Source: Actinocatenispora rupis (GTDB taxonomy: Bacteria; Actinomycetota; Actinomycetes; Mycobacteriales; Micromonosporaceae). From it: DNA of 64,000 nucleotides. A program made the translations under genes and the position numbers. Under the pieces are notes generated by a model. It saw only the letters and a list, made by a program, of their open reading frames with translations, was not told where the DNA came from and made no database searches. Positions 1-8,764 of the stretch are shown here, piece by piece; the stretch's first letter is position 1, and each line of letters starts with the position of its first letter. The stretch spans positions 1 through 64,000 of the forward strand of contig NZ_BOMB01000051.1 of the NCBI RefSeq assembly GCF_016861975.1. Reading direction: 5' to 3'.

Positions 1-8
1 AACAAGCC

Positions 9-894
9 TTGGACAAGGTCATCATCACCGTCACCGTCGACAGCTCCATGTCGTACCCGGGGTTCGCGGGGATGCCGCCGATCGACCAGGTCGACGCCGT
101 CGCCGACGAGTACGTGCGGGCCATCGACTCGGGCGCGAGCCTTGTCCACCACCACGGTGTGCACTACCTGGAGGACACGATCCAGGAGGACGGGCGGCAG
201 CTGTCCCGTACCGACTTCCAGGGGTGGGCGGACCTGACGAACCTGATCCGGTCGCAGCGCGACGCGATCATCCAGTTCGGGATCGCCAGCGCCCGGCTGG
301 AGGAGAAGGTCGAGCTGATGAAGCTCGACCCGGAGATGATGTCGTTCGCGTTCAACGTGCACGACGAGTACTTCCGGCCCGACCCGGCGTACCCGGCGAA
401 CGAGCAGTACGCGATCCACCCGCGGTCGGAGCTGGAGGCGTTCTCCGCCGCCGCGCTGGAGCACGGCGTCAAGCCGGAGATCGAGTGCTTACAGCGGCGC
501 GTTCTGGAACCTGGAGTACATCCGGGACAAGGGGCTGCTGGAGAACCCGGTGTGGGCGACGCTGTTCCTCGGCTGGCCGGGCGGGGCGTGGACCCCGCCG
601 ACCCCGGATTCGTTGCTGCACCTGACGAAGCACGTACCGGAGAACGTGAACTGGAACGTCAGCGTGATGAACTCCCGGCAGCAGTGGCGGCTGCTCGCGC
701 TCGCCCTGGCCACCGGCGGGCACGTCCGCGTCGGCTGGGAGGACAACCCGTACCTGCCGGACGGCCGGCCGTCGCGGTCCAACGCCGAACTCGTCGACGA
801 GGTCGTGAAGCTGGCGCACCTGATGGGGCGCGAGCCGGCGACCGCCGCCGAGGCCCGGGAGATCATCGGCCTGCCGGCGCGGCAGCCGAAGTGA
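9..894 (+). pseudogene. Beta-keto acid cleavage enzyme (BKACE family), frameshifted
   Basis: Members of this family condense a beta-keto acid with acetyl-CoA to give acetoacetate and a new CoA ester, using zinc held by an HxH pair and a glutamate. The first frame reads a family-like N-terminus with the His-rich motif VHHHGVH near residue 45 and runs to KPEIEC at about base 487. The continuation, NPVWATLFLGWPGG to the end, lies in another frame and stops at 894. The expected join is EC-YHSGAFW; the bases tgcttacagcgg look like that stretch with two bases missing near 490. This is either a sequencing error or a true pseudogene. The start is unsure: TTG at 9 is the only start visible and the gene may begin left of the window. 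It heads an operon with permeases and sugar-acid enzymes. Confidence 0.75.
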
Positions 895-947
895 CGACGA
901 GGAACGGGCCCGGGCGGACCACGGCCCCGAACTGACGGAGTGATCGC

Positions 948-1877
948 GTGACTGTCGCAGCGGCCGAGACGAGGCCGGCACCGGCCGGGACGGCGACCCG
1001 GCGGACGGGCCGGAAGCGGTACGACGGCGCCATGCCGTACCTGCTGGTCCTGCCCGGGCTGGCGTGCTACGCGCTGTTCGTGCTGAGCCCGATCGTGCAG
1101 ACGGTCGAGCTGTCGTTCCAGCGGACCGACGGCCTGACGACGCCGGTGTGGGTGGGGCTGCGCAACTTCACCGACATCCTGACCGACCCTCAGCAGCTGG
1201 CGTCCTTCGCGGTGTCGCTGGCGATGGTGTTCTTCACCTGCCTGCTGCCGGTGGCGGTCGCGCTGGCGCTCGTCGGCCTCATCGCCCGCACCCGGGTCCG
1301 CGGCCTGAGCGTCCTGCGCTTCCTGTACTTCCTGCCGTACACGGTGGCGTTGGCGGTCGTAGCGATCGCCTGGCGCTGGCTGTACGCGACGGACGGGTCG
1401 ATCAACGAGATCGTCGGCGCCGTGTTCGGGCACGGCGCGGTGACCGACTACCTCGGCAACTTCGACCTCGCGCTGCCGGCGCTCGGCGTCGTCGGCTTCT
1501 GGGCCACCTTCGGGTACGTCACGGTGCTGCTGCTGTCCGGCACGCAGCACGTGTCCCGCGAACTGTACGAGGCGGCCCGGATGGACGGCGCCGGGCCGCT
1601 GCGGGAGTTCTTCGTGGTGACGCTGCCCGGCGTACGGCAGGAACTGCGGGTCGCGCTGGTGATGACGTTCATCATGGCGATGCGGACGTTCGACCTGCCG
1701 CTGATGACGACCTCCGGCGGCCCCGGGTACACGACGACCACGCCGTCGCTGCTGATGTACCAGGACGTGTTCGAGAACGGGAAGGTCGGCTCCGGTGCCG
1801 CGATCGCGGTGCTGCTCACGCTGGTGATGGTCGTCGGCGTCGTGCTGATCAACCGCACCATGTCAGCGAAGGACTGA
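948..1877 (+). CDS. ABC sugar transporter permease, MalF/UgpA type
   Basis: Inner-membrane subunit of a carbohydrate ABC importer. The 309-residue protein has a short hydrophilic N-terminus, then LLVLPGLACYALFVLSPI as the first of about six membrane segments. The cytoplasmic EAA loop, which docks the ATPase, is visible as EAARMDGAGPLREFF near residue 208. GTG at 948 follows the frameshifted BKACE gene by about 50 bases and the stop is 4 bases before the next permease, so the genes form one operon. No substrate-binding protein or ATPase is in the window; the binding protein is probably to the left, and such importers often share a distant MsmK-type ATPase (inference). The substrate is not readable; the context suggests a sugar acid or lactone-derived compound. 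Confidence 0.9.
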   Translation: MTVAAAETRPAPAGTATRRTGRKRYDGAMPYLLVLPGLACYALFVLSPIVQTVELSFQRTDGLTTPVWVGLRNFTDILTDPQQLASFAVSLAMVFFTCLLPVAVALALVGLIARTRVRGLSVLRFLYFLPYTVALAVVAIAWRWLYATDGSINEIVGAVFGHGAVTDYLGNFDLALPALGVVGFWATFGYVTVLLLSGTQHVSRELYEAARMDGAGPLREFFVVTLPGVRQELRVALVMTFIMAMRTFDLPLMTTSGGPGYTTTTPSLLMYQDVFENGKVGSGAAIAVLLTLVMVVGVVLINRTMSAKD

Positions 1878-1881
1878 ACCG

Positions 1882-2712
1882 ATGGTCTCCCGGCACGAGA
1901 AGCTGCTCACGTACGTGGTGCTCTACCTGTTCGCGCTGTTCGCCGCGTACCCGTTCATCTCGACGATCCTGGTGGCGTTCAACGCGCCGGACTCGTCGGC
2001 GAGCGGGCTGGGCATCCCGTCCCCGTGGTCGGTGCGCAGCTTCGTCGAGACGTGGACGAACGCGAACGCCGGCATCGGCCGGTCGCTGCTCAACAGCCTG
2101 ATCCTGGCCGGCGTGGTCGTCCCCGTCTCGGTGCTGCTGTCGATCTTCACCGGGTACGCGTTCGGCTCGATGCGGTTCCGCTTCTCGAAGGCGCTGTACG
2201 GGCTGATCATCTTCGGCCTGATGGTGCCGTACGAGGCGACGATCATCCCGCTGTACTACGAGTTCCGGCAGTACGGGCTGCTCGACACGTACTGGGCGAT
2301 GATCCTGCCGGACATCGCCGGGTCGTTGCCGTTCGGCACGTTCTGGATGACGGCGTTCTTCCGGTCGTTCCCGCGGCCGCTGCTGGAGTCGGCGCGGATG
2401 GACGGGGCGTCGCGCTGGACGGTGCTGTGGCGCGTCGTGGTGCCCACCGCGGGCGCGCCGATCTTCACGCTGGCCACGATCCTGTTCATCTGGACCTGGA
2501 ACAACCTGCTGCTGGCGATCGTGATGATCTCCAACCCGAAGCTGCAGATGGCCCCGGCCGCGCTGAACTTCTTCGTCGGCCTCCAGTACGGCAGCAACTA
2601 CCAGTTCACCTGCGCCGCGGCGATCATCGTCGCCCTGCCGGTGATGATCATCTACTACCTGCTCCAGCGCCGGTACGGCTCCGACGTACTCGCCGGCGCC
2701 GTCAAGGGCTGA
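1882..2712 (+). CDS. ABC sugar transporter permease, MalG/UgpE type
   Basis: Second membrane subunit, partner of the permease just upstream with 4 bases between them. It is 276 residues with about six membrane segments and the EAA motif ESARMDGASRWTVLWRV near residue 168. The C-terminus YGSDVLAGAVKG matches the usual end of the MalG/UgpE family. The two permeases presumably form a heterodimer that moves a sugar-like substrate into the cell, feeding the dehydrogenase and hydrolase encoded next in the same direction. Confidence 0.92.
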   Translation: MVSRHEKLLTYVVLYLFALFAAYPFISTILVAFNAPDSSASGLGIPSPWSVRSFVETWTNANAGIGRSLLNSLILAGVVVPVSVLLSIFTGYAFGSMRFRFSKALYGLIIFGLMVPYEATIIPLYYEFRQYGLLDTYWAMILPDIAGSLPFGTFWMTAFFRSFPRPLLESARMDGASRWTVLWRVVVPTAGAPIFTLATILFIWTWNNLLLAIVMISNPKLQMAPAALNFFVGLQYGSNYQFTCAAAIIVALPVMIIYYLLQRRYGSDVLAGAVKG

Positions 2713-2752
2713 CCCGCACCAGCGCCGAACTCCGACCAACCACGAGGTACCC

Positions 2753-3832
2753 ATGGACAACCGCAAGCCCCGGATCGGCATCGCCGGCCTCGGCCTCATC
2801 GCCCGCACACACGCCACCGCGTACCGGAACCTGGCGGGCTCGGTGGAACTCGCGACGGTCTGCGACACGAACGCGGAGACCGCGGCGGCGTTCGCGGCGG
2901 AGTTCGGCGGGCGGCCGACGACCGACCTCGACGCGATGCTCGCCGACCCCGACATCGACGTCGTCGACCTGATCCTGCCGCACTTCCTGCACCACGACGC
3001 CGCGACGAAGGCCCTGCGCGCCGGCAAGCACCTGCTGCTGGAGAAGCCCGTCGCCCCCACGTACGAGGCGGCGGTGGACATCTACCGCACCGCGCAGGAC
3101 GCCGGCACGCACTTCATGGTCGCGGAGAACACCCGTTACATCGCCGCGTACCAGGCGGTGCACGAGCTGCTGCGCGACGGCGCCATCGGCGAGGTGCTGC
3201 ACGTACGCACCGAACTGCGGTCCAACGAGAAGCAGCACCTGTCCGAGCCCGGCAACTGGCGCACGAAGTACGAGCTGGGTGGCGGCCTGGTGCTCGACAC
3301 GGGCGCGCACTCGTTCTACCTGATCTCGTGGCTGCTCGGGGAGTTCGCCGAGCTGCGCGGCGTCGGCCGGAAGCTGTTCGGGCTGCCCAACGAGATCGAG
3401 GACACCGCCGACGTGTACGGCAGCCTGAAGAGCGGCGCGCACTTCGCCTGCACGTTCACGTCGATCTCGGAGATCCCGCACAGCGAACGGCTCGAACTGT
3501 TCGGTACCAAGGGCGGCATCGTCCTCGACCAGATGTCCGACCCGGTCGTCAAGCTCTACCAGGGCGACCACGACTTCTCCGGTACCGTCGTCGACTCCGT
3601 ACCGTTCGGGCCGGACGCCTGGCGGCCCGGCGGGTGGCACTTCGAGTCCGTCCTGACCGAGGTCACCGACTACGTGACCGCGCTGCTCGCAGGCCACCCG
3701 CCGCTCATCGACTCCCGCGACACCGTGTACGCGCTGCGCATCGTGGACGCCGCGTACGAGTCGATCCGGAGCGGTGCGCAGGTGTCGCTGGCCGACGTGA
3801 CGCGCGCGGACATCGCGCCGGCCGGGCGGTGA
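2753..3832 (+). CDS. Gfo/Idh/MocA family NAD(P)-dependent dehydrogenase
   Basis: Cytosolic oxidoreductase acting on sugars, inositols or related polyols. The 359-residue protein starts with a Rossmann fold (GIAGLGLIARTHATAYRN, residues about 8-25), carries the family EKP motif (LLLEKPVAPT, near residue 96) and has the catalytic D...H pattern in LVLDTGAHS near residue 180. It lies 40 bases after the second permease and 4 bases before the FAH-type hydrolase, so it is in the operon. Likely role: oxidation of the imported sugar derivative before cleavage. The exact substrate cannot be told from sequence. Confidence 0.9.
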   Translation: MDNRKPRIGIAGLGLIARTHATAYRNLAGSVELATVCDTNAETAAAFAAEFGGRPTTDLDAMLADPDIDVVDLILPHFLHHDAATKALRAGKHLLLEKPVAPTYEAAVDIYRTAQDAGTHFMVAENTRYIAAYQAVHELLRDGAIGEVLHVRTELRSNEKQHLSEPGNWRTKYELGGGLVLDTGAHSFYLISWLLGEFAELRGVGRKLFGLPNEIEDTADVYGSLKSGAHFACTFTSISEIPHSERLELFGTKGGIVLDQMSDPVVKLYQGDHDFSGTVVDSVPFGPDAWRPGGWHFESVLTEVTDYVTALLAGHPPLIDSRDTVYALRIVDAAYESIRSGAQVSLADVTRADIAPAGR

Positions 3833-3836
3833 CGGC

Positions 3837-4697
3837 GTGCGGCTGATGCGGATCGGCGCGGCCGGCCGGGAACGCCCGGTCGTGCGCGTCGACGCCGACC
3901 ACTACGTCGACGTGTCCGACCGGTTCGGCGACTACGACGCAGCGTTCTTCGCGTCCGGCGGGATCGCCGAAGCCCGCGCACTGGCCGCCGAACGCGTCGC
4001 GGCCGGTGCCGTGTCGGCGTTCGGCGGCGTACGGATCGGGGCGCCGATCGCGCGGCCGCACCAGATCCTGTGCGTCGGACTCAACTACGCCGACCACGCC
4101 GCCGAGACCGGCCAGGCCGTACCGGCCGAGCCGATCCTGTTCACCAAGGCGCCCAACACCCTCATCGGCCCGTACGACGACGTCCGGATCCCGCGCGGCA
4201 GCAGCCGTACCGACTGGGAGGTCGAACTCGGCATCGTCGTCGGCACCCGCGCCTCCTACCTCGACAGCGACGAGCAGGCGCGCGCCGCGATCGCCGGGTA
4301 CGTGCTCGTCAACGACGTCAGCGAACGCGAGTTCCAGAACGACCGCGGCGGCCAGTGGGTCAAGGGGAAGTCGGCCGAGACGTTCAACCCGGCCGGCCCG
4401 TGGCTCGCCACCCCGGACGAGATCGGCGACGTGCGCGCGCTGTCGCTGTGGCTCGACGTCGACGGCGTACGCCGGCAGGACGGCACCACCGCCACCATGA
4501 TCTTCGACCCGGTGTACCTGGTGCGCTACATCAGCCAGTTCATGGTGCTCGAACCGGGCGACCTCATCAACACCGGCACCCCACCCGGCGTGGGGCTCGG
4601 CATGACCCCACCGACGTACCTGGTGCCGGGCAACGTGCTGCGGCTCGGCATCAGCGGGCTGGGGGAGCAGCGCCAGACCGTCGTCGGCCCCCGCTGA
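3837..4697 (+). CDS. Fumarylacetoacetate hydrolase (FAH) family protein
   Basis: Metal-dependent enzyme that cleaves or hydrates 2-keto or 1,3-diketo acids. In sugar-acid routes close relatives hydrolyse 2,4-diketo-3-deoxy acids. The 286-residue protein has a short N-terminal domain and then the FAH core: CVGLNYADHAAE, the metal-site region DWEVELGIVVG (about residue 125) and NDVSEREFQ with KGKSAETFNPAGPWL. GTG at 3837 begins 4 bases after the dehydrogenase stop. With BKACE upstream the operon offers two separate C-C cleavage steps, which points to breakdown of a keto-deoxy acid from an oxidised sugar (inference). Confidence 0.9.
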   Translation: MRLMRIGAAGRERPVVRVDADHYVDVSDRFGDYDAAFFASGGIAEARALAAERVAAGAVSAFGGVRIGAPIARPHQILCVGLNYADHAAETGQAVPAEPILFTKAPNTLIGPYDDVRIPRGSSRTDWEVELGIVVGTRASYLDSDEQARAAIAGYVLVNDVSEREFQNDRGGQWVKGKSAETFNPAGPWLATPDEIGDVRALSLWLDVDGVRRQDGTTATMIFDPVYLVRYISQFMVLEPGDLINTGTPPGVGLGMTPPTYLVPGNVLRLGISGLGEQRQTVVGPR

Positions 4698-4739
4698 GCC
4701 GTGCCGGTCTCGTTGCGGCGCAACCGATCCGACCCTGGG

Positions 4740-5279
4740 TCAGGGGAACCGGAGGTCGGCGATCGCGTGCAGGTCGATGCCGTACCGGTGGTAGACCTTC
4801 GTGGTGTTGACCGACGTGAGGCGGGCCCGGTCGTACCCGAGCGCCTCAGCGGCGGCCCACACCTGCGGCTCGTCGTCCGCCTCGATCTCCAGGTACGGCG
4901 GGATCAGCGGCCACTCGTCCACCTCCAGGCGCACCCCGCCGAGCACGTACGAGGTGCGCCGGTTCTCCTGGTAGCCGCGCGGCGTCAACCCGACGAGGCC
5001 GAGCAGGGCGTGCGTCTCCGCGAAGTCGTCGACCACCACCTCCGTCTCGTACGTGCCGTCGACCGCGTCGGTGGAGATCTGCTTGACGCACAGCGTCGTC
5101 ACGGTGCCGGTGTCCCGCAGGCGTACCCACCGGCCGGGGACCACCGGGACGGTGTCGTAGACGTACCGGCGCATCAGCCGCGGTCCGGACCGGCGCACCC
5201 CGCCCGCCGCGAGGATGCGCCGCTCCGTCTCCGCCGGGTCGACGTCCAGGACCTTCGCCTCGAACTCGATGCCTGCCAT
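4740..5279 (-). CDS. CYTH domain protein (class IV adenylate cyclase / thiamine triphosphatase-like)
   Basis: Predicted small cytosolic enzyme acting on a triphosphate substrate within the CYTH tunnel fold. The 179-residue protein opens with MAGIEFEAK, which contains the family signature ExExK at residues 5-9, and later shows alternating charged strands such as RWVRLRDTG, YETEVVVDD and LEVDEWPLIPPYLEIEAD. The last of these is typical of CyaB-like enzymes. ATG at 5277-5279 is the start that places the ExExK motif at the N-terminus, as usual. It is convergent with the FAH gene, 42 bases apart. Whether the substrate is ATP or another triphosphate is not determined. Confidence 0.85.
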   Translation of the reverse strand: MAGIEFEAKVLDVDPAETERRILAAGGVRRSGPRLMRRYVYDTVPVVPGRWVRLRDTGTVTTLCVKQISTDAVDGTYETEVVVDDFAETHALLGLVGLTPRGYQENRRTSYVLGGVRLEVDEWPLIPPYLEIEADDEPQVWAAAEALGYDRARLTSVNTTKVYHRYGIDLHAIADLRFP

Positions 5280-5816
5280 ACGTCTCCGTCCGGGTGGGTG
5301 CCGCTCGCCGCGACATGATCGCGCATCACCCGGACCGCCGTCCGGGCCGGTGCCCGGTCGTCCGCGCGGAGGTCTTGCGTGCCACGCGCGTCCGCGCCGC
5401 GGTCGTCGGTGCCCCGGTCGTCCGCGCGGCGGTGAGCCCGCTCGTCCGCGCCGCGGTCGTCGGTACCACGGTCGTCCGCGCCGCGGTGGGCCCGATCGGC
5501 GCCGCCACCGTCGGCCCGGTGGTACGAGGTGGCTCGACGCCGTCGGCCCGGCCGCGCGTGCTGCGGACGGCCTTTGACCGGCGCGTTCGACCCGCGCACC
5601 CGTGACGTGCGGGGGACCGGGAGTCCACCGAAGCGACGGCTCACCGGCCCCGGCGACCGGGCTGGCCTGGCCTGGTGCGGACAGGTGGGCATCGATGTCG
5701 GTAGCCTCCTTCCGGAACGCGCCGCCGACGGTGTCGTGGGGACGAATGCCCCGTCCCGCGGCGGCGCGGGGTCGGATGTCCGGAGCCCGTCGCCCGGGAA
5801 ACGTTGGAGGAGCACC
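5280..5816. other. Long intergenic region with a 54-base tandem repeat
   Basis: About 540 bases between two divergent genes. Open frames exist on both strands, but their proteins are low-complexity (runs of VRAAVV on one strand, of TDDRGAD on the other) and no family is recognised. The main structure is the tandem repeat at 5390-5497. It should contain the promoters for the CYTH gene and the esterase; no clear -35/-10 pair was found by eye. Confidence 0.5.
5390..5497. repeat. Two-copy 54-base imperfect tandem repeat
   Basis: Copy one is 5390-5443 and copy two 5444-5497; they differ at 5 of 54 positions. Each copy is itself built from shorter pieces around GTCCGCGCCGCGGT and GGTCGTCGGT, and diverged pieces extend to both sides (about 5350-5530). 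No protein family uses it in any frame. Confidence 0.8.
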
Positions 5817-7127
5817 GTGTCGTTGCTGCACAAGGTGAACAGGCGCGTCGCGGCGATCGCCACCGTGGTCGCCGTGGCCACCGCCGTACTGCTGGTCGTG
5901 GCGCTGACCGTACCGAGGACGGCGGACGCGAAGCCACGGCGCGACGACACCGGCGGTCACGGCGCCGGCAACCCGGGCTGGGTGGCGACGTGGGCGGCGA
6001 GCCCGCTGAGCGGTGCAACCACGTCGTTCGCCGACCAGACGGTCCGCAACGTCATCTACACCAGCGTCGGTGGCAGCCAGGCCCGCATCCGGCTGAGCAA
6101 CCGGTACGGCACCCAGCCGGTGACCATCGACGCCACCACCGTCGGCGAGGTACTCAACGGGGCGCACCTGCTTCCCGGTTCGACGCGCGCCGCGACGTTC
6201 GCCGGCCGTACGTCGGTCACCATCCCGGTCGGCGGCGAGGTCGTCAGCGACCCGGTACGCATGCAGGTGTCGGCACTCACCGAACTCGCCGTCGACGTCT
6301 ACCTGCCGGCCCCGACCGGACCCGCCAACTACCACGCGCTCGCCTGGCAGACCAACTACGTCGCGGCCGGCGACCACGCGGGCGACGTTGCCGGCGATCC
6401 CTTCACCACCAAGGTCTCCTCCTGGTACTACGTCGACGGCGTCGACGTGCGCAACCCGCCGACGCCCGGTACGGTCGTGGCGTTCGGCGACTCGATCACC
6501 GACGTCGGGCACACCCAGGTCGACGCGGAGGCCCGGTGGCCCAACTACCTCGCGCGTCGCCTGACCGCCGCGTACGGGAAGAAGGCGCCTGCGGTGGTGG
6601 ACGCGGGCATCAGCGCCAACCGGGTCCTGCACGACACGGCGGGCGGCGGAGCGAGTGCCCTGACGCGGTTCCAGCGCGACGCGCTGGACCAGCCGGGTGT
6701 CCGGGCCGTGATCCTGCTCGAAGGCATCAACGACATCGGCCGGACGGACCCGACCGCGACCGCGGCCGAGATCGAGGCCGGATACCTCCGGCTGGTACGG
6801 GCCGCGCACGCCGCCGGGGTCAAGATCTACGTCGGTACCCTGACGCCGTTCTCCGGCGCCAACTGCGTCTACCACAACAACTACGGCACCGCCGCGGGCG
6901 AGGCGGAGCGGGTGCGCGTCAACCGCTGGATCCGGTCCAGCCACGCGTTCGACGGTGTCGTGGACTTCGACACGGTCACCGCGAACCCGAAGGCACCCGA
7001 GTACTTCCGCCCGTCGTACAACGCGACGGGCGGTGCCACGTGCTCCGTCGGCGACAGCCTGCACCCGAACGACCTCGGCTCGGAGGCGATGGCCGACGCG
7101 ATCCCCCTCGCCTGGTTCACCCGCTGA
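5817..7127 (+). CDS. Secreted SGNH/GDSL-family esterase
   Basis: Predicted exported ester hydrolase of 436 residues. GTG at 5817 is chosen because GGAGG lies 6 bases upstream and because it starts a signal peptide (VNRRVAAIATVVAVATAVLLVVALTV). An N-terminal beta-rich region (about residues 60-200) precedes the SGNH domain. Block I is AFGDSITDVG with the nucleophile serine near residue 225, block III is GINDIG, and block V is SLHPNDLG near the C-terminus with the catalytic Asp and His. Such enzymes deacylate polysaccharides or lipids; the substrate here is unknown. It stands alone and shares a bidirectional palindromic terminator with the convergent Hsp70-like gene. Confidence 0.88.
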   Translation: MSLLHKVNRRVAAIATVVAVATAVLLVVALTVPRTADAKPRRDDTGGHGAGNPGWVATWAASPLSGATTSFADQTVRNVIYTSVGGSQARIRLSNRYGTQPVTIDATTVGEVLNGAHLLPGSTRAATFAGRTSVTIPVGGEVVSDPVRMQVSALTELAVDVYLPAPTGPANYHALAWQTNYVAAGDHAGDVAGDPFTTKVSSWYYVDGVDVRNPPTPGTVVAFGDSITDVGHTQVDAEARWPNYLARRLTAAYGKKAPAVVDAGISANRVLHDTAGGGASALTRFQRDALDQPGVRAVILLEGINDIGRTDPTATAAEIEAGYLRLVRAAHAAGVKIYVGTLTPFSGANCVYHNNYGTAAGEAERVRVNRWIRSSHAFDGVVDFDTVTANPKAPEYFRPSYNATGGATCSVGDSLHPNDLGSEAMADAIPLAWFTR

Positions 7128-7157
7128 CGCTTTCCCTTGGTACCAAAGGAAAGCGTC
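7126..7157. terminator. 32-base palindrome between convergent genes
   Basis: The left arm starts GACGCTTTCC and the right arm ends GGAAAGCGTC around the centre TTGGTACCAA, with one mismatched pair. It overlaps the stop codon of the esterase (7125-7127) and the stop codon of the Hsp70-like gene (7156-7158). A strong RNA hairpin forms from either strand, so a bidirectional terminator is the simplest reading. Confidence 0.75.
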
Positions 7158-8712
7158 ACGGTCGGTCCGGGGTGCGGCGGAACCCGCGCCAGGAGGCCGG
7201 ACCGCCGATCGCGAGGGCGGTCGCCACGAGCGCCAGGCCGGCCACCGCCGCCGCCCACGTCCCGGCACCCAGCGACACCCGCGTGTACTCGGCCCGGCAC
7301 CACAGCGCGACGAAGCCGGTGCCCAGCAGGCCGAGTACGGCACCGGCGCCTCGTACGATGCGCTGCGCGCGGGGCGGCAGCACCACGGCCGGCGCGAGCA
7401 CGAGTACGGAGAGGAGCGCCGTGGCCAGGTAGGCGGTGACGACGTGGCTTCCCCGGTCCACGCCCGGCCACGTGACCCACTGCCAGCCTGGCAGCCCGAT
7501 CCACCCGCCGAACACCGAGACGAGGTACGCGACGAGCGCCGTCGTACCGAGGATCGCGGCGGCCACTGGGCGGGCGGCCGACGTGATCGGAGAAGGCTGG
7601 GGCAGTGGAGGAAGCGGCGCGGGGCCGGGATCCGGCTCGGTGGGGCCGGACACGACCACCGTGGTCGGGGCCGGCGGCGCGGCGAGGGCGCCGTCGGCGA
7701 CGACGAGTTCGGGCTGCTCGGTGAGGATCGGCGCCACGCCGAGGTGCCGGTGCAGCATCGTGGCGACCAGCGGCATCCGGCTCGCGCCGCCCACCAGGTA
7801 GAGCGGGCCGGGCGGCGGGACCGGCAGGCCGGCCGCGGCGATCGTGGCGCGGGTGAGCCGGACCGTGCGGGCGATCAGCGGTTCGGCCACGGCGTCGAGC
7901 TGTTCCCGGCTGATCGGCGCGTCCACGTCGAGCCACGGCAGGTGCACGAACGTCTGCGCGGTGCGCGACAGCATCTCCTTCGCACCGCGGACGTCCTCGG
8001 TGAACCTGCGCCGCTCGCGCCGTCCCGCGGCGTCGGTGGGATGCCGAAACCGTTGCCACGCACCAGGATCCCGCTGGCCGTACTGCGCCGCCAGGTACGC
8101 CACGATCGCCGCGTCGACGTCCAGCCCGCCGGCGTCGACCAGGCCGTCGGTGGCGAGGACCCGCCCGTCCTGCACCACGGACACGTCGGCGGTACCGGCG
8201 CCCAGGTCGTACACGACGGCCGGGCCGGCCGCCACCGCACCGTCCGTACCGAAGAAGCGCGCCGCGGCGACCGGCTCGGGGACCAGCTCGACCGTCGGGA
8301 ACCCGGCGGCCGCCGCGGCCCGCGTCACCAGCCCGCGCCGGTGCGCGCCCCACCCCGCCGGGTACGTGAGGACCACCCGGTCCGGCTCGCCGGCGACGAC
8401 GCGCCGTACCTCCTGCGCCACCCGGCCGAGTACGGCGGCGAACAGGTCGGCCACCGGCACCTCGGCGCCGAGCAGTACGGTGCCGTCGTCGACCCGCAGC
8501 TTCGGGTTGGGCTCGAACCGCTCCGGCGCCAGCTGCGCCGCATGCAGCGCGTCGCGGCCGGTCAGCAGCGCGCCGCCGGCGTCCGCGCACACCGCGGACG
8601 GCAGCAGCGGCGACCCGTCGAACAGCACCGCGGTGACCCGCCCGTCGGGCCGGCGCAACGCCGCCACCGTGCTCGACGTACCGAAGTCGACCGCCAGCGT
8701 CCAACCCGTCAT
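7156..8712 (-). CDS. Hsp70/DnaK-like ATPase domain fused to a C-terminal membrane domain
   Basis: A 518-residue protein. Residues 1 to about 365 form an actin/Hsp70-type nucleotide-binding domain: phosphate-1 motif AVDFGTSSTVAALR (about 7-20), phosphate-2 motif YDLGAGTADVSVV (near 180) and adenosine motif YLVGGASRMPLV (near 330). The peptide-binding domain of true DnaK is absent. A Pro-rich linker follows and then about four hydrophobic segments (AILGTTALVAYLVSVFGG and later ones) to the C-terminus. The ATPase therefore appears tethered to the inner face of the membrane. No grpE or dnaJ is nearby. The function is unknown; sensing or assembly roles are guesses. Confidence 0.8.
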   Translation of the reverse strand: MTGWTLAVDFGTSSTVAALRRPDGRVTAVLFDGSPLLPSAVCADAGGALLTGRDALHAAQLAPERFEPNPKLRVDDGTVLLGAEVPVADLFAAVLGRVAQEVRRVVAGEPDRVVLTYPAGWGAHRRGLVTRAAAAAGFPTVELVPEPVAAARFFGTDGAVAAGPAVVYDLGAGTADVSVVQDGRVLATDGLVDAGGLDVDAAIVAYLAAQYGQRDPGAWQRFRHPTDAAGRRERRRFTEDVRGAKEMLSRTAQTFVHLPWLDVDAPISREQLDAVAEPLIARTVRLTRATIAAAGLPVPPPGPLYLVGGASRMPLVATMLHRHLGVAPILTEQPELVVADGALAAPPAPTTVVVSGPTEPDPGPAPLPPLPQPSPITSAARPVAAAILGTTALVAYLVSVFGGWIGLPGWQWVTWPGVDRGSHVVTAYLATALLSVLVLAPAVVLPPRAQRIVRGAGAVLGLLGTGFVALWCRAEYTRVSLGAGTWAAAVAGLALVATALAIGGPASWRGFRRTPDRP

Positions 8713-8764
8713 GGCCCCACCCTATGGACCACCGCCAAGCCGGCACCGGCGCCGCGGCAGCGGG

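Noticed and set aside
5294-5605. 103-codon frame over the tandem repeat as a repeat protein
   Set aside because: Translation is Val/Arg/Ala low-complexity with matching low-complexity on the other strand; no ribosome site.
4740-7343. An 867-codon minus-strand frame ending in the CYTH protein
   Set aside because: Only the last 179 codons match a family. The upstream part overlaps the secreted esterase and is low-complexity.
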